Source: Verrucomicrobiota bacterium (GTDB lineage Bacteria; Verrucomicrobiota; Verrucomicrobiia; Limisphaerales; SIBE01). Taken from it: a stretch of DNA of 35,219 nucleotides. Below are positions 34,699 through 35,219 of the stretch, in pieces. Made by a program: the position numbers and the translations under genes. Below the pieces are notes generated by a model, which saw only the letters and a program-made list of their open reading frames with translations, did not search any database and was not told the DNA's origin. Every line of letters starts with the position of its first letter. The stretch's first letter is position 1. The stretch lies in contig JAQBVM010000027.1 in assembly GCA_027623095.1 (NCBI GenBank), positions 1 to 35,219 on the forward strand, written 5' to 3'.

Positions 34699-35219
34699 CT
34701 AATGCTGAGTCTGTGAAAACTTCTCCAACTCGACCGAATTATTACGGAAGAGGGCATGCAAGGAGGTCCGCAACGCATTGTCGAATGTCTGAGCACCCGC
34801 ATCGCTTAAGCTCTCGCTCAAAAACACATCTGCCCGGGCAAACTCGTTGGTCCGAACTAATCGCGACACACTCGCCAGCCAAATCGACCTCGTGTGGCTC
34901 AGTGACCGCTCTCCCGTCACTTGTTGGAGCTTCCCGGAAGTCTGATTCCGGGATGACGCCAATTGGCTTCGCAAGACCTCGTTCTCCTTCCTGAGTTCCT
35001 CCACTCGCTCATCCGTGGTCGGCACTCCCCTTCTATTCTGAGCAGGCGACGCGATTTCTAAAGCTGCTCGTGGTGTGAAGGCGCCTGTTCCGTAATCTCG
35101 CGACGGAGCTTGGCGATCGCCTGGTGCTGATATGTGATGATTGCGATGGCGAGAATGAAAACTGCGCTGGTAAATATAGAGGCTCTTCGTGTACTCGAGT
35201 GGGTGAATTGGGGCCATTT
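34699..35219 (-). pseudogene. Frame-shifted membrane-anchored coiled-coil protein, cut by the window edge
   Basis: Two frames each hold half of a plausible protein. The frame entering from the right edge reads SIFTSAVFILAIAIITYQHQ, then AIAKLRREITEQA, a transmembrane helix running into a coiled coil, and stops at the TAG after HHEQL (near 35060). The neighbouring frame then continues with LEIASPAQ and the heptad-like DERVEELRKENEVLRSQLASS and stays open to the stop at 34699. The natural protein would be an N-terminal anchor plus coiled coil, a type common in Limisphaerales. A one-base loss near CAGCTTTAGAA would explain the break. The start lies beyond the window. If the second frame were used alone it would lack the anchor, so I prefer a broken gene. 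Confidence 0.5.

Noticed and set aside
1..35219. Search for CRISPR arrays, tRNA/rRNA genes, insertion sequences, prophage or defence systems
   Set aside because: No regularly spaced repeats, tRNA-like cloverleafs or transposase, integrase or nuclease-effector genes were recognised beyond the single toxin-antitoxin pair.

Overview
The window looks like a chromosomal segment of a Verrucomicrobiota bacterium, most likely the Limisphaerales/Pedosphaera side of the phylum (formerly subdivision 3), though a related planctomycete-like lineage is not excluded. This is inferred from the gene repertoire, not from a marker gene. The pointers are a DUF1549/DUF1553 + DUF1501 pair with a ThuA-like protein, a DUF1080 protein, an ECF sigma factor next to a Ser/Thr kinase, a DUF5690 transporter, a CE15-type esterase, a five-helix-type succinate dehydrogenase anchor, weak Shine-Dalgarno use and palindromic intergenic repeats. 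No rRNA, tRNA, CRISPR array, transposase or phage gene was seen.

Layout. 1-1232: gene-poor, with a double-hairpin repeat and the wreck of a class III nucleotide cyclase. 1233-8196: a glycosylation locus. Two overlapping YfhO-type membrane glycosyltransferases lie on the minus strand, divergent from a methyltransferase/GT2 fusion that overlaps a second methyltransferase. 8313-9060: antitoxin/PIN toxin pair. 9055-10446: secreted pectate lyase. 10524-15671: a signalling island with a lone receiver protein, an unknown protein, an FHA protein, an ECF sigma factor, a transmembrane Ser/Thr kinase with an extracytoplasmic Cache-like sensor, and a membrane-anchored unknown. 15729-18315: secreted M28 peptidase and DUF1080 hydrolase. 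18428-25182: minus-strand secreted proteins (Tat-type beta-propeller, then a ThuA > DUF1549/1553 > DUF1501 operon). 25414-26561: a beta-propeller gene whose last repeat is cut off by a frameshift and a nonsense change. 26562-27339: repeat-rich intergenic DNA ending in a candidate small RNA or attenuated leader ahead of a DUF5690 transporter (27340-28752). 28804-34330, minus strand: CE15-like glucuronoyl esterase, TPR-like protein and a succinate dehydrogenase operon (anchor, flavoprotein, iron-sulfur). 34699-35219: a frame-shifted membrane/coiled-coil gene running off the right edge.

How the genes fit together. The pectate lyase, CE15 esterase, DUF1080 hydrolase, M28 peptidase and the DUF1501/DUF1549 proteins suggest a free-living degrader of plant polysaccharide and protein. 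The YfhO/GT2 block suggests transfer of lipid-linked sugars outside the membrane. The kinase/ECF/FHA block looks like a self-contained phospho-signalling route from an outside ligand to transcription. Four damaged genes (cyclase, propeller end, right-edge gene, and possibly the cyclase deletion as a separate event) sit in gene-poor, repeat-bearing stretches. All functions are inferred from motifs read by eye; no database search was run.
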